The translations under genes and the position numbers were made by a program. The notes beneath the pieces were generated by a model. The model was given only the letters and a program-made list of their open reading frames with translations. It ran no database searches and was not told the DNA's origin. From IMG/VR virus record IMGVR_UViG_3300042557_000594, positions 1 through 31,571 of that record: a stretch of 31,571 nucleotides of DNA. One strand, given 5' to 3'. The DNA is from a virus. This document shows, one piece after another, positions 14,497 through 23,143 of the stretch (positions are counted from its first letter, which is position 1; each line of letters starts with the position of its first letter).

Positions 14497-15084
14497 TTAC
14501 TTTTTTGAACGGATGCTTTCCATGAAGTCGCTGAATGAGTTACCATTCGATGCAACAACAGGTGCAGCGTTTTTCTTAAATTCTTGTGATTTAACTGAAG
14601 GAACAGCAGGTGCTTTCTTAACCGAAGCAAGTTCAGCTTTTACTGTTTCAACTTCATTCTTTGCAGATTCAACGGCTGCGCTGAGTTCAGTCTTTTCAGT
14701 TTCAAGTGCAGCAATTCGCTCCGACAATGAACCGATAACAGCAACGAGGTCTTCGCTGCTCATTTCAGTTGATTGTTCTTCGCGTTCGATTTCGGCAATT
14801 AGACCATCTTCGCCTACGACTACTTTGGTCACACCGTCTTCAAGGATGTATTCGCCTGCAGGAACCGGCACTGGGTTACCTTCAGCATCTTGCGTGTAGA
14901 TATCCACACCTACTACCCACTCATCAGCGGTAGAATAGATTTTTGTACCATCATTCAAAGTACCTTCTACTGCAAACTTTAATTCCGTTGCAGCAGCTTC
15001 TTCTTCGAACTTGATACCAACGCTTGAAGGATCAATGCCGTACTTAGAGAATACGGATTTGATTTGTTCTTTTATGTTTGACAT
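14497..15084 (-). CDS. Putative scaffolding protein
   Basis: A 195-residue, strongly acidic protein. The N-terminal half is beta-rich (KIYSTADEWVVGVDIYTQDA, GEYILEDGVTKVVVGEDG). A long coiled coil follows at about residues 105-155 (IAALETEKTELSAAVESAKN). The C-terminus is flexible and basic (FSDFMESIRSKK), a typical capsid-binding tail. Acidic, coiled-coil proteins just before the capsid gene are usually scaffolds that template prohead assembly and are removed by the protease. It begins a new sub-block after the rightward RHH gene. Confidence 0.75.
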   Translation of the reverse strand: MSNIKEQIKSVFSKYGIDPSSVGIKFEEEAAATELKFAVEGTLNDGTKIYSTADEWVVGVDIYTQDAEGNPVPVPAGEYILEDGVTKVVVGEDGLIAEIEREEQSTEMSSEDLVAVIGSLSERIAALETEKTELSAAVESAKNEVETVKAELASVKKAPAVPSVKSQEFKKNAAPVVASNGNSFSDFMESIRSKK

Positions 15085-15119
15085 CGATTTATATTTGGGT
15101 ATAGTAGCAAAAACGTGAT

Positions 15120-15150
15120 TTTGTTACATGCCAAATCCTTCTTACATTAG
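15120..15150 (+). promoter_or_regulatory. Bacteroidota-type promoter of the RHH gene
   Basis: TTTG (15120-15123) and TACATTAG (15143-15150) are separated by exactly 19 bp. This fits the -33/-7 consensus TTTG-N19-TAnnTTTG with one mismatch in the -7 box. Transcription would start near 15156, about 18 bases before the ribbon-helix-helix gene. Confidence 0.75.
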
Positions 15151-15173
15151 CCGTATAAATAAATACACCTATT

Positions 15174-15308
15174 ATGAAAAAGCCAGCAGAAACGTTTACT
15201 AAGAAGATTTCAGTGAGATTAACCGATAAGCAATACAAAGCTGTGGTGAAAAATGCCAAAGCATCGAAGATGTCAATGGCAGAATACAGCCGCGCGTGTA
15301 TGCTGTAG
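15174..15308 (+). CDS. Ribbon-helix-helix DNA-binding protein (lone rightward gene)
   Basis: A 44-residue protein. A basic leader is followed by the strand KISVRLT and two helices (DKQYKAVVKNAKAS and MAEYSRACML). This is the size and pattern of a minimal ribbon-helix-helix repressor, similar to the DNA-binding part of MobC/Arc-type proteins. It would bind operators as a dimer. It is the only rightward gene inside the leftward late unit, with its own promoter (15120-15150) and terminator (15333-15360). This moron-like layout suggests independent expression, perhaps controlling the divergent scaffold/capsid block or a host gene. Confidence 0.7.
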   Translation: MKKPAETFTKKISVRLTDKQYKAVVKNAKASKMSMAEYSRACML

Positions 15309-15332
15309 TAGATTAGTTTAGATTGTAAAAAA

Positions 15333-15360
15333 GAAGGGGCTCGTTTGCCCCTTTCTTTTT
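15333..15360. terminator. Bidirectional terminator
   Basis: GAAGGGGC (15333-15340) pairs with GCCCCTTTC (15347-15355) around six bases. T-rich tails follow on both strands: T5 at 15356-15360 on plus and six T from 15327-15332 on minus. It ends the RHH gene and the leftward tail/protease block that stops at 15416. Confidence 0.85.
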
Positions 15361-15415
15361 AGTTAAAACCTAAAACCAATTTTATCACGATAACGAAGCG
15401 AAGATAAACAAAATT

Positions 15416-16006
15416 TTACTTCACCAAACCGCTAATGATATTTTCTAATTCAAGAACTAATTCTGCTTCGTAGTTCTTCACACCACTCATAGCCACTCCG
15501 ACTTCATTAAAGAAACCTTCGATGCTGTAACCACGCACCTTTCCTTCCTTCACATCATTCCACACATGATCTTCATCAACCTTTGTACCTATGAACCATG
15601 TGCCATCAGGTAATTCAGGCAAACCAAGTTGTATTGACTTATCATGCTTGCCTTCTTTTATCCATGATTCGACAACTGTCACACCAGTTACTGGTATTTC
15701 GTGTTGCAGATTGGTAGTGTGTTGCAGGTTCTTTTTGAAGAACTGATGTGCGATTGCGCTCACTGTTGCCTTTTCAAAGTATACATAGTATGGCTCACCC
15801 TTTTCGTCATAACGAAGTATCTGCTTATCCGGTATCAAAGCAGGACCATACAGCATCCTACGTTCATCATCCACTTTGGCAAGCTGCATCTTGCTTAATG
15901 CAATCCAATTTTCTTCGATTGCAGGCATGTCTACTAAGCCCATTGCAGTTATTCCCAAACGACCTTCTTCGTCGATTACACACTTAACAATTTTTCTCTT
16001 ATCCAT
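15416..16006 (-). CDS. XkdF-like prohead serine protease
   Basis: A 196-residue protein matching the Peptidase_S78_2/XkdF family of phage maturation proteases. Characteristic segments are GPALIPDKQILRYDEKGEPY at about 54-73, the histidine in LQHEIPVTG (about H102) and the serine in VRGYSIEGFF (about S161). The short run WFIGTKVDEDHVWNDVKEGK before the serine is also typical. It would cleave scaffold and capsid precursors inside the prohead. It lies between the tape measure and scaffold genes. A terminator and the RHH gene separate it from the scaffold it would cut, so the two may be made at different levels. Confidence 0.88.
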   Translation of the reverse strand: MDKRKIVKCVIDEEGRLGITAMGLVDMPAIEENWIALSKMQLAKVDDERRMLYGPALIPDKQILRYDEKGEPYYVYFEKATVSAIAHQFFKKNLQHTTNLQHEIPVTGVTVVESWIKEGKHDKSIQLGLPELPDGTWFIGTKVDEDHVWNDVKEGKVRGYSIEGFFNEVGVAMSGVKNYEAELVLELENIISGLVK

Positions 16007-16025
16007 TTTGCAAATTTAATTTAGT

Positions 16026-17960
16026 TTATCCAATACGTGAAAGGTCTTCTACGTTCTCGCGAATTTCTTGTTGACTTGCTACGTCACCGGCCAACACATA
16101 CGCGCGTGGTGTGTATTGGTCAGGTCTATTGGTTACAAACTGCGCAGCAAGTGGGTTGAATTGCGCAGGTTGTGTTCCACCACCAGTACCTCCACCAAAT
16201 GAAGGTGGAGTGCTATTATTGCCCGGTGTAGAACCACCACCTTGAAACTGTTGTGCTGCAATGGTTGCAACATTGGCAAGACCAGCAGCAACCGCAACAC
16301 CAGCAGCTACAAATGGCGCACCCGGAAATGCAACAGTAATTGGATTCTTTGCTGTGCTATTAAAGATTGAGTTTGCAGATTCGTATGTGCTAATTGTTGC
16401 CTGTGCAATACTAATTGCTTTCTGCACCTTGAATGCTGCCTTTGCCGTCTTTTCATTATTCTTACCAAATGCTGAAGTGATAGCAGCTATACCATCAAGT
16501 GTTTGCTTTGCAAAATCTAACTTTTGCATCTGCGCGTTTTTTTCAATTTGCGCTACTTCATCCGCGTTCATTTGCGCTATAATCGCAATCTGTTCAGCAT
16601 TGCCTTGTGCAGCATCGCGCATGCGCGCATATTTTAAATCAACTAATGCTATTTCCTTATCAATTCCTTCTTGCATTAAGGAAATACCGAATTCTTGCTC
16701 ATTTCTTTGCGCTTGTAATTGCGCATCAAAATCACTTATTTCACTCTTCGAACTTGTAGTAGGTTTTTTAGCGTAATCTTCACGTATTTTTTTATTTAAT
16801 TCAAGAGTATCTTCATATAGCTTTTTTCGTGATTCATATATAGCCTGATTAGTTTTTTGTTCTTCGCTTAATCTATCTTCACCTAATTTTTTTGCACCTG
16901 CCTTTTCTTTTGCATCCTGCGCGTTTAGAATACCATCGCGCTGGTTAATCAATAACGTCAAATTCTTTTCTGCATCTGCAACAATCTTTTCTTGATTCTT
17001 GCGTTCTTCTTCAGGATCAAAAATGCTTTTTACAATAAAGTCATTTACTTGGTCAAAGATTGGTGTGATGCTTATTTTCTCAATGCCTAAACCTAACTTG
17101 TTGAGTATATCGATTGCACCGTTTACGAAACCTTCAAAGAATTCTGCAATCTTGCGTTGCGGAAATGTAACAAAGTCAAGGAACGTTTGCAGATACTTTG
17201 CGTTACGTTCAGCCGCTGCTATCTGTGCTGCTGCTTGTTCCTTTGTTGTTTGTAGTACAACCTGCTGTTCAAGTATCGCGCTGTTTAATTGCTGAAGTTT
17301 TAAATCAGTAATCTGCTTTTCAGTTAAGCCCTGCCGCTTTAAAGTTTCTTCAGTTTGACCTATCAAATCAAACTGTTCTTTGGCTGTGGCTGCTCGTTCC
17401 TTTTGAACGTTTAGTGCTTCCTGTTCTGCATCTGTAACACCGTCAATAAGTGAAAGCAATTCTTCAGCATAAACAATAGCACCGGCAATGGCAGCACCAA
17501 TCAAAAATATAGGATTGGTCAATAATGCCTTACCGACTGATGCGAATGCACTACCTATTCCCTGAATACCTTTGGCAATATCACCCGGCTTGATGTCGCT
17601 GATATTTTGTGCAAGCAACTTCGCACCTTCAGCCGCACCTTCGAAGTCAAGATTCGCAATGCGTGATGTAACGAGACCAAGCGAACCACTAACCTTTTCA
17701 AATGCACCACCTGCCTGTGTACCTACTGCCTGCGCTGCATCCTGAACTTTATCCTTTAATTCACCTGCTGCCTTTGAAAGTTCGCGGTATTTATCCGTTT
17801 GTGGATCAGTAGCAGCTAACTGCGCTTGTAATTCACGCAGCTGTGCCTTGAGTGATTTGCCTGAATTATCCGCGCTGTCAAAAGCATTGCCTAAACTCTT
17901 TAGGTTCTGCTCGCTTTTGGTGGTGTCAATCTCAAAGGTCCGTACAATAGGTTCAGCCAT
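16026..17960 (-). CDS. Tape measure protein
   Basis: A 644-residue, mostly helical protein. It has an N-terminal coiled coil (SLKAQLRELQAQLAATDPQT), hydrophobic segments at about 100-175 (IGSAFASVGKALLTNPIFLI) and 540-570 (AFPGAPFVAAGVAVAAGL), long heptad regions between them, and a Gly/Pro-rich end. This is the normal make-up of a tape measure that sets tail length and passes through the membrane during DNA entry. At about 0.15 nm per residue the tail would be roughly 95-100 nm (inference). No tail-sheath gene is present in the window, so a siphovirus is likely. The start shares one base with the stop of the small gene before it (TAATG). Confidence 0.9.
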   Translation of the reverse strand: MAEPIVRTFEIDTTKSEQNLKSLGNAFDSADNSGKSLKAQLRELQAQLAATDPQTDKYRELSKAAGELKDKVQDAAQAVGTQAGGAFEKVSGSLGLVTSRIANLDFEGAAEGAKLLAQNISDIKPGDIAKGIQGIGSAFASVGKALLTNPIFLIGAAIAGAIVYAEELLSLIDGVTDAEQEALNVQKERAATAKEQFDLIGQTEETLKRQGLTEKQITDLKLQQLNSAILEQQVVLQTTKEQAAAQIAAAERNAKYLQTFLDFVTFPQRKIAEFFEGFVNGAIDILNKLGLGIEKISITPIFDQVNDFIVKSIFDPEEERKNQEKIVADAEKNLTLLINQRDGILNAQDAKEKAGAKKLGEDRLSEEQKTNQAIYESRKKLYEDTLELNKKIREDYAKKPTTSSKSEISDFDAQLQAQRNEQEFGISLMQEGIDKEIALVDLKYARMRDAAQGNAEQIAIIAQMNADEVAQIEKNAQMQKLDFAKQTLDGIAAITSAFGKNNEKTAKAAFKVQKAISIAQATISTYESANSIFNSTAKNPITVAFPGAPFVAAGVAVAAGLANVATIAAQQFQGGGSTPGNNSTPPSFGGGTGGGTQPAQFNPLAAQFVTNRPDQYTPRAYVLAGDVASQQEIRENVEDLSRIG

Positions 17961-18133
17961 TAGTAAATAAGTTTAGATAGTAAATAGATTAGTCCGAAAA
18001 ACAAGATAGAGCGCCATGCATACAGCGTGACAAACCACAGAACACGCTGCCACTTGCGAAGTGAGTAGTTGTGTTCCTTCTTTGTTGCGATGCCAAGCTG
18101 GATGTAGCGCATTGAGTTTTTGATTGAATCCAT
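17960..18133 (-). CDS. Small membrane protein before the tape measure (57 aa)
   Basis: A 57-residue protein starting MDSIKNSMRYIQLGIATKKE, with a basic middle and one C-terminal membrane segment (VLWFVTLYAWRSILFFGLIY). It is joined to genes on both sides by one-base TAATG overlaps, strong evidence that it is translated. Its position, where tail chaperones often lie, might suggest an assembly role, but the sequence does not resemble a chaperone. Function is not recognised. Confidence 0.65.
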   Translation of the reverse strand: MDSIKNSMRYIQLGIATKKEHNYSLRKWQRVLWFVTLYAWRSILFFGLIYLLSKLIY

Positions 18134-21100
18134 TATGTGAGTTTATTTTGTTGGTAGTGTAATGATGCCGTAGCTATTAACGTAATCGGAAACGAAGGCG
18201 CAGCATTTATAGTCAATATAAAACGATGCTGGTCTGTATTGGTAGTAGTATCGATAGTTATTGTGTATGTATAACCTGTGCCAAACGTATCATTGGTTAT
18301 TACGGTTACAGGTGTAGCATATGCAATACCACCTACTTTGGTCAAGCCAAAAGAAAGTATTGCCACATCAATATCCGTTTGCGTATCGTCTTGAATAGTC
18401 AAGTTAAGCATGCAACTCATGGTGGTGCTATCGGGAATCTCTAAGTGTTCACCTGACACTCCTTCAATAAACAACTGTTTCGTAGCACCTGCTGTCGCAA
18501 AACTATCTTTGACATGGAATTGCGTAACGCCTGATTGCGCCCATCCTGATACTGTGTTGGTTGGATTGCCTAAAAGATAACCACCACCAACATGCAAGCC
18601 GGGTAAATTGCTTATGGCATTTTTGCCTAAAAGATTGCTACCATCAACGGATTTGGTTAGTGTCAAATCTTTTCCGACAATCAAGCTGTTTGGATTGCTC
18701 CCGATTACATTGATATTTTCACCTTCTACTACTGATTTAGTTTGTGAAGCAAATAAACTATACAAACTATCATTGCCTGTAGGCACAATGTTGTTCACTG
18801 TTACAATCGAATTGCGGAACTGACCACCGTTGTTTGATGCCCAGCACACACCGTTCACTTCATCCCAAAAATATCCGTATCGTGAACAGCAATCTTCAGT
18901 CGGTTCTACAGCATCACCTTCACCATTCTCAAAGTTTACTTCACCATTTTCGCTTACACCTACAGGAGTAGAAGAACAGTCATTGACTTGATCAAGAAAC
19001 TTAATAAGCTTAACCTTCGTGCTTTCGTTATAACCTACTTTGTAGTCGCTGATTTCAAGTATTCGCCAATAGCTGTCCTGAATCCAAATCTTATCCGCAA
19101 ATGAGAATGTAAGTATATCCTTCAAATCAAGCGCAAAAAATGCTTCCATTATTCTACCTTCAGGCGAGTACAACTCATTCATGAAATTTCGCCAATACAA
19201 ATTGAACAAGTTATTGTATGGATTTGCAATAACAGTGGCAATGTGTGGCGGCACTTCAGGCGCCCAGTTCAAATCATAATCGTCAATGTTTGGGAATGTA
19301 TTGCTGTAATGATTTAAAACAGGTATAGCCGTTGGAGGTGTTGATGTATTATTTACTTCATCAACAAGGCAAATATCAATTGTATTTGCGTAGTATAAGG
19401 CGCGGCTGCCTGGTGCAACAAACTCCAACTGTTCATTGTAAAAGCATTGTATTGGTGTTTGTGTTCCGGGTATAAAAGCGGCAGGTGCGCTGCGAGTTAC
19501 AAGTTGAACCTTTTGGTCACCTATAGCAAAGTCACTTGGTGCTGTCGATGGGTTAATTGTATAACCTTCTGCTTTGTAATCTCCATACACGCGATTAGCA
19601 TCTCTATATAGCTTGCTGTATACATCTTCGCCTGCTGTGTAGGTAAATTGAAAAGTTGCCTTTTGAATATCAACAGTGCTGCTTATGGTAATATCTTTGG
19701 ATATATCAAGCTTGCTTGTCCAGTCTAAAGTGTCACCTGTTCCTATATAACTATTTTGTGGTGCAATTAGAATGCGATTAGGCACAGTGCGACTTGGTAT
19801 GATTGCGCAGTTGTGCATTTTGATAACATCCGAAATAAAATCAATTTGTCGCATATCAGGAGCATTGCCTTGATAATCGACTGTTTGATTGCTATAACTT
19901 ACGGTGTTATTAATTTCCCAAAATGTTCTATTTAAAGCACCATTACCAAAATATACTGTAACTGGATTTTCTGTATTATCTATTCTTAAACCTAAACTTA
20001 CATTCAATCCTTGAGGCAATGACACAGTAAATGTGAATGGGACATTATAATAGAAATTGCTTTGTTGTAATATCTGACTATATGCAATCGAAAGAAAACC
20101 TGGACTGGCTGTACCGTAAAGTCCTATTCGTAAAATTGGAGTTAAACCACTTACAGTTGTTCCGTCTATCATTATAACTCCGTTGAATGTATATTCCCCA
20201 TCAAACGGAACGGTATATTCGTAGTTAGTTGTATCGTAGTTAGCGCTATTATCAAAGACTTCAGTGTTGGCGTTTAACTTCACGCCAGTTGTTGTCACAC
20301 TTAAACTTGTGCTGTTATATGCGCGAAAAAAGTATGCATTTGGTTGGCTGGTTATTGCTAATTGCCTGCTGTTGCAAAAAGGCATCCAGTAGTCACTCAA
20401 TATATTTTGCAACGAACCAGCAACAAGTTCAAATCCCGCTTCAGTGATTATGTTGTTGAACAAAAACCACCAACTAACTGCAGGTGTTAAGTCAGCAGGT
20501 GATATAGGATTATTTGGAGCAAGTATAGGTCGTGAACCAACTGTTCCGTCATTGCTCCACTTTTGCCCACGATCACATAAAGTCCAAATTCGGTCTGCCG
20601 TTTCTGTGGTCACATCGGCATAGTTGTATAGTTCATTGAGGTCTACAAGCGCAGCAATATCACTTAGCTTCTTTTCACCAATGGTGCGAACAAGGTCAGG
20701 TGTTTCAGCATAAAAAGCAACTTCGACTTCGCTAAGTTTACCCATTTGCTTATACACCTTGCGCACACGCAAGTAACCTGTGGCAATAGGTAGCGTATCT
20801 ACGCGGATTTCAGCGGGCAATTTGTAGAAGAAATAGTTCTCCGCACCTTGCTCTACATTGTTGTCGAATAACGCGCCTAATGCTTCCTTATTCGTTTCGC
20901 TGAATGGCAATCTAAATTCGCGACTGAATGCACCCTGTGCTGTGAAGTTGGATAGGTCCTGAAACTTCCAGTTCTGCGATATGCTTTCGTTTTCGTATAG
21001 GTCGATGTAGTATTGCGTTCCTGTTTGCACAATAATATAACCGCCTGCAGCGGCTGAATAATCATCCGCCCATGTACCTGAAAGGTTCAATCTTGTTTGA

Positions 21101-21330
21101 CCGGGCACAGGTGAATCCACAACCATTGAGTTTAGCGTTTTGGTTACGCTGTCACCTGCTGCATTGTAAATCGTAATAGGTTGCGATAATGGTAAGGCTG
21201 CAATTTCAGGTGAGCTTGTAACGACAAATCGCGATAGCGCACCAATACCCATGAGCGTTGGATCATTGCTCATGCTCGCAACGTTCGCAGGTCCTATATT
21301 ATTTACTATCAGTTGTACTTCTCCGTTCAT
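18133..21330 (-). CDS. Large tail tip/baseplate protein
   Basis: A 1065-residue protein. The N-terminal segment NWKFQDLSNFTAQGAFSREF, followed by LPFSETNKEALGALFD, is a pattern seen in large tail proteins of Bacteroidota phages. The middle includes strand-rich domains and a hub-like region (ILEISDYKVGYNESTKVKLI). Residues about 810-830 hold CCSRYGYFWDEVNGVCW, a cysteine-containing motif. The end (about 850-1065) is a beta-rich trailer with LIVGKDLTLTKSVDGSNLLG-like repeats, suggesting a fibre or trimeric module. It probably forms the tail tip that contacts the cell. It is coupled by TAATG to the next small gene. Confidence 0.7.
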   Translation of the reverse strand: MNGEVQLIVNNIGPANVASMSNDPTLMGIGALSRFVVTSSPEIAALPLSQPITIYNAAGDSVTKTLNSMVVDSPVPGQTRLNLSGTWADDYSAAAGGYIIVQTGTQYYIDLYENESISQNWKFQDLSNFTAQGAFSREFRLPFSETNKEALGALFDNNVEQGAENYFFYKLPAEIRVDTLPIATGYLRVRKVYKQMGKLSEVEVAFYAETPDLVRTIGEKKLSDIAALVDLNELYNYADVTTETADRIWTLCDRGQKWSNDGTVGSRPILAPNNPISPADLTPAVSWWFLFNNIITEAGFELVAGSLQNILSDYWMPFCNSRQLAITSQPNAYFFRAYNSTSLSVTTTGVKLNANTEVFDNSANYDTTNYEYTVPFDGEYTFNGVIMIDGTTVSGLTPILRIGLYGTASPGFLSIAYSQILQQSNFYYNVPFTFTVSLPQGLNVSLGLRIDNTENPVTVYFGNGALNRTFWEINNTVSYSNQTVDYQGNAPDMRQIDFISDVIKMHNCAIIPSRTVPNRILIAPQNSYIGTGDTLDWTSKLDISKDITISSTVDIQKATFQFTYTAGEDVYSKLYRDANRVYGDYKAEGYTINPSTAPSDFAIGDQKVQLVTRSAPAAFIPGTQTPIQCFYNEQLEFVAPGSRALYYANTIDICLVDEVNNTSTPPTAIPVLNHYSNTFPNIDDYDLNWAPEVPPHIATVIANPYNNLFNLYWRNFMNELYSPEGRIMEAFFALDLKDILTFSFADKIWIQDSYWRILEISDYKVGYNESTKVKLIKFLDQVNDCSSTPVGVSENGEVNFENGEGDAVEPTEDCCSRYGYFWDEVNGVCWASNNGGQFRNSIVTVNNIVPTGNDSLYSLFASQTKSVVEGENINVIGSNPNSLIVGKDLTLTKSVDGSNLLGKNAISNLPGLHVGGGYLLGNPTNTVSGWAQSGVTQFHVKDSFATAGATKQLFIEGVSGEHLEIPDSTTMSCMLNLTIQDDTQTDIDVAILSFGLTKVGGIAYATPVTVITNDTFGTGYTYTITIDTTTNTDQHRFILTINAAPSFPITLIATASLHYQQNKLT

Positions 21331-21331
21331 G

Positions 21332-22618
21332 TTATGTCCAGTATTCGTTTGCCATTCTTACTTTCAAAGATAGGTTGTAAAGCTTGCCGTCACGTGTCTT
21401 ACGTTCAGTGTATGTGGTATCGTCTAAGTTAACAGGCAGGGCAATGTTCTCACCATTGCGCTGTGTTATCCATACAACCTGATTGCTCACAAGCAATGAC
21501 CGAAGGAATAGGAATTCACCCTCCTGAATGTAGTCGCTGGTTACGGTCAATACTTGCTGTACTAAGTTCCTGCGTTCAAACAATCCGCGATCATCTTTGC
21601 TGAATACGCTTGTTGTATTATTGAATAGAACTTTGCGATATTTCTTGCGCTCAATCTCATCATTCATTTCCGATTTCTTGATGAAGTTGAAGTAGTCCCA
21701 TCCACCGCGACTATTCACCCATCCCAAACGAATCACATCATTGTGGCAATCCTTCTGCCCATAGTAAGCTGCATTGTAGAATCGGTACTTAACACTTGAC
21801 TGCGTGCTTCCTGTTCGGGCAAATACTTCGTAATATCTCCAACCAGGATTGTCTACTTCATTCGGTCTTATTGCAAAACTTGCCCAATCATTCAAGTTAG
21901 CAGGATAAACAGGCAAAGCTTCGATATCGTATGCATTCAATGTTAGAGTTTCGGTAAGTGTTGAATTATTTGCCTTATACAATACAATGCGCACGTTGTC
22001 CACAAGGTTATTGAACATGTAGGTTGCGTTACCCGGTATGCTCAATGTTCCATAGTCAGTTTCGTATGAAGGAATCCACACTATGTTTTGCGCTGTTGGA
22101 TTGCCTGCTCCCCACGTTGGGGCTAAATACCATGAATGCGTGCCAAACTTTCGGTCACTCATTGCGTAGTTAAAACTAACTTCGAGCACGTACTTGATAT
22201 CGTCAACACCAACTTCAGGATTTGGTTTGTAGCCATCGAACACTTGATAGTAACCATTGATCACAATGCGACCTTCCATAGTTACCTCACTACCTTCATT
22301 CTCTGTAAGCACACCACCAACTAACCACCATTCAGTGATGGCTGCGCTAAGCGAATACTTACTCAAATCATCAATGGTATCATCCGTTCCAAAATGATAC
22401 TGCTGGTTGCGTAAATCATCCACAAGTGGCGCAATGTCAAAGTACATGTTATCATCCGGAGCAGGTGACAAATAAAACGTGTACGTTTTAGCATCAACAG
22501 TAATGTTCAAGCCATAGCGGAAACCTTGTTGCGCTACTTCTGTGCTCGATGCAATGAGCATAATTTTTTGACCACGCACCACCCAGTTGAAGGGTTCATC
22601 TATGATTGTTAATGCCAT
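21332..22618 (-). CDS. Tail protein, distal-tail-like (428 aa)
   Basis: A 428-residue beta-rich protein (opening MALTIIDEPFNWVVRGQKIM) with few charged helices and the late, basic-acidic segment IERKKYRKVLFNNTTSVFSK. It lies between the gp10-like protein and the large tip protein, the position of distal tail or baseplate-hub proteins. I recognise it as a typical Bacteroidota phage tail protein but cannot assign a defined family. Its stop is one base beyond the start of the following gene. Confidence 0.6.
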   Translation of the reverse strand: MALTIIDEPFNWVVRGQKIMLIASSTEVAQQGFRYGLNITVDAKTYTFYLSPAPDDNMYFDIAPLVDDLRNQQYHFGTDDTIDDLSKYSLSAAITEWWLVGGVLTENEGSEVTMEGRIVINGYYQVFDGYKPNPEVGVDDIKYVLEVSFNYAMSDRKFGTHSWYLAPTWGAGNPTAQNIVWIPSYETDYGTLSIPGNATYMFNNLVDNVRIVLYKANNSTLTETLTLNAYDIEALPVYPANLNDWASFAIRPNEVDNPGWRYYEVFARTGSTQSSVKYRFYNAAYYGQKDCHNDVIRLGWVNSRGGWDYFNFIKKSEMNDEIERKKYRKVLFNNTTSVFSKDDRGLFERRNLVQQVLTVTSDYIQEGEFLFLRSLLVSNQVVWITQRNGENIALPVNLDDTTYTERKTRDGKLYNLSLKVRMANEYWT

Positions 22619-23143
22619 TTATCTTTTGTTTAAGAGTATTCTATTTTCTACGGATTTGATATAAGCATCCATTAGCTTGTCTTTGTATTCATCCCATGTA
22701 TCGTCTATTGCTTCGCCATAGTAGTTGATTCCTACAATACCATTTTTACCAATGCTGCGTGCGATATTGTATGCTGCGCTTTTGATTGCGCTCTCTGTTG
22801 ACTTGATAAACTCACCTTGTTTGTTTCGCAACTTTAGTGGCTTCATGCGAATCCACTTTTCAATGGCTGCTACCGGTGGCATCTTTGAGTTTGGTTTGCG
22901 CCCGAATTCAATCACATCAGCGTATTGACCAGCTTGACCTTTTACAGTGAAATCAATAGTTGGTTTGCCATATCGAATGCGAATCTTATAGATTAGTGAA
23001 TTGAGCAAATTATCAGGTCTATTCGAACCAACGCGATTCACCATCTTGCCGCGTATTCTTCTTTTGATACGCAGGTTTGATTGCGCACGCTCGATAACCG
23101 TTGCGGCATACTCATTCAACATATCTTCGAATTCCGTTGCCAT
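22619..23143 (-). CDS. HK97 gp10-like head-tail joining/tail completion protein
   Basis: A 174-residue basic protein. FGRKPNSKMPPVAAIEKWIR (about 80-99) and the helix YNIARSIGKNGIVGINYYGE (about 123-142) are hallmarks of the gp10-like family of neck or tail-completion proteins. The family has the order EFGR-x(n)-P-x-x-x-I-x-x-W...A-x-x-I-x-R-x-I-x-x-x-G. It joins head and tail or caps the tail. Its neighbours, the tail-terminator-like domain and tail proteins, agree. It abuts the next gene (start 22618) without a gap and shares one base with the previous one (TAATG). Confidence 0.85.
   Translation of the reverse strand: MATEFEDMLNEYAATVIERAQSNLRIKRRIRGKMVNRVGSNRPDNLLNSLIYKIRIRYGKPTIDFTVKGQAGQYADVIEFGRKPNSKMPPVAAIEKWIRMKPLKLRNKQGEFIKSTESAIKSAAYNIARSIGKNGIVGINYYGEAIDDTWDEYKDKLMDAYIKSVENRILLNKR

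Noticed and set aside
15090-15097. Second plus-strand TATATTTG near the RHH gene
   Set aside because: No TTTG at 19 bp, and it lies only 6 bases upstream of the scaffold start on the other strand; the better-spaced promoter at 15120-15150 explains the gene.
16011-16018. Minus-strand TAAATTTG ahead of the protease gene
   Set aside because: It is a perfect -7 box, but only 4 bases before the start codon and without a -33 element at the right distance, so it would give a leaderless transcript; probably chance in A/T-rich spacer.
16261-16776. 171-codon plus-strand open frame
   Set aside because: It is antisense to the tape measure gene, rich in Ala/Ile/Cys as expected from the reverse complement of Ala/Gln/Glu codons, and has no sensible start context.
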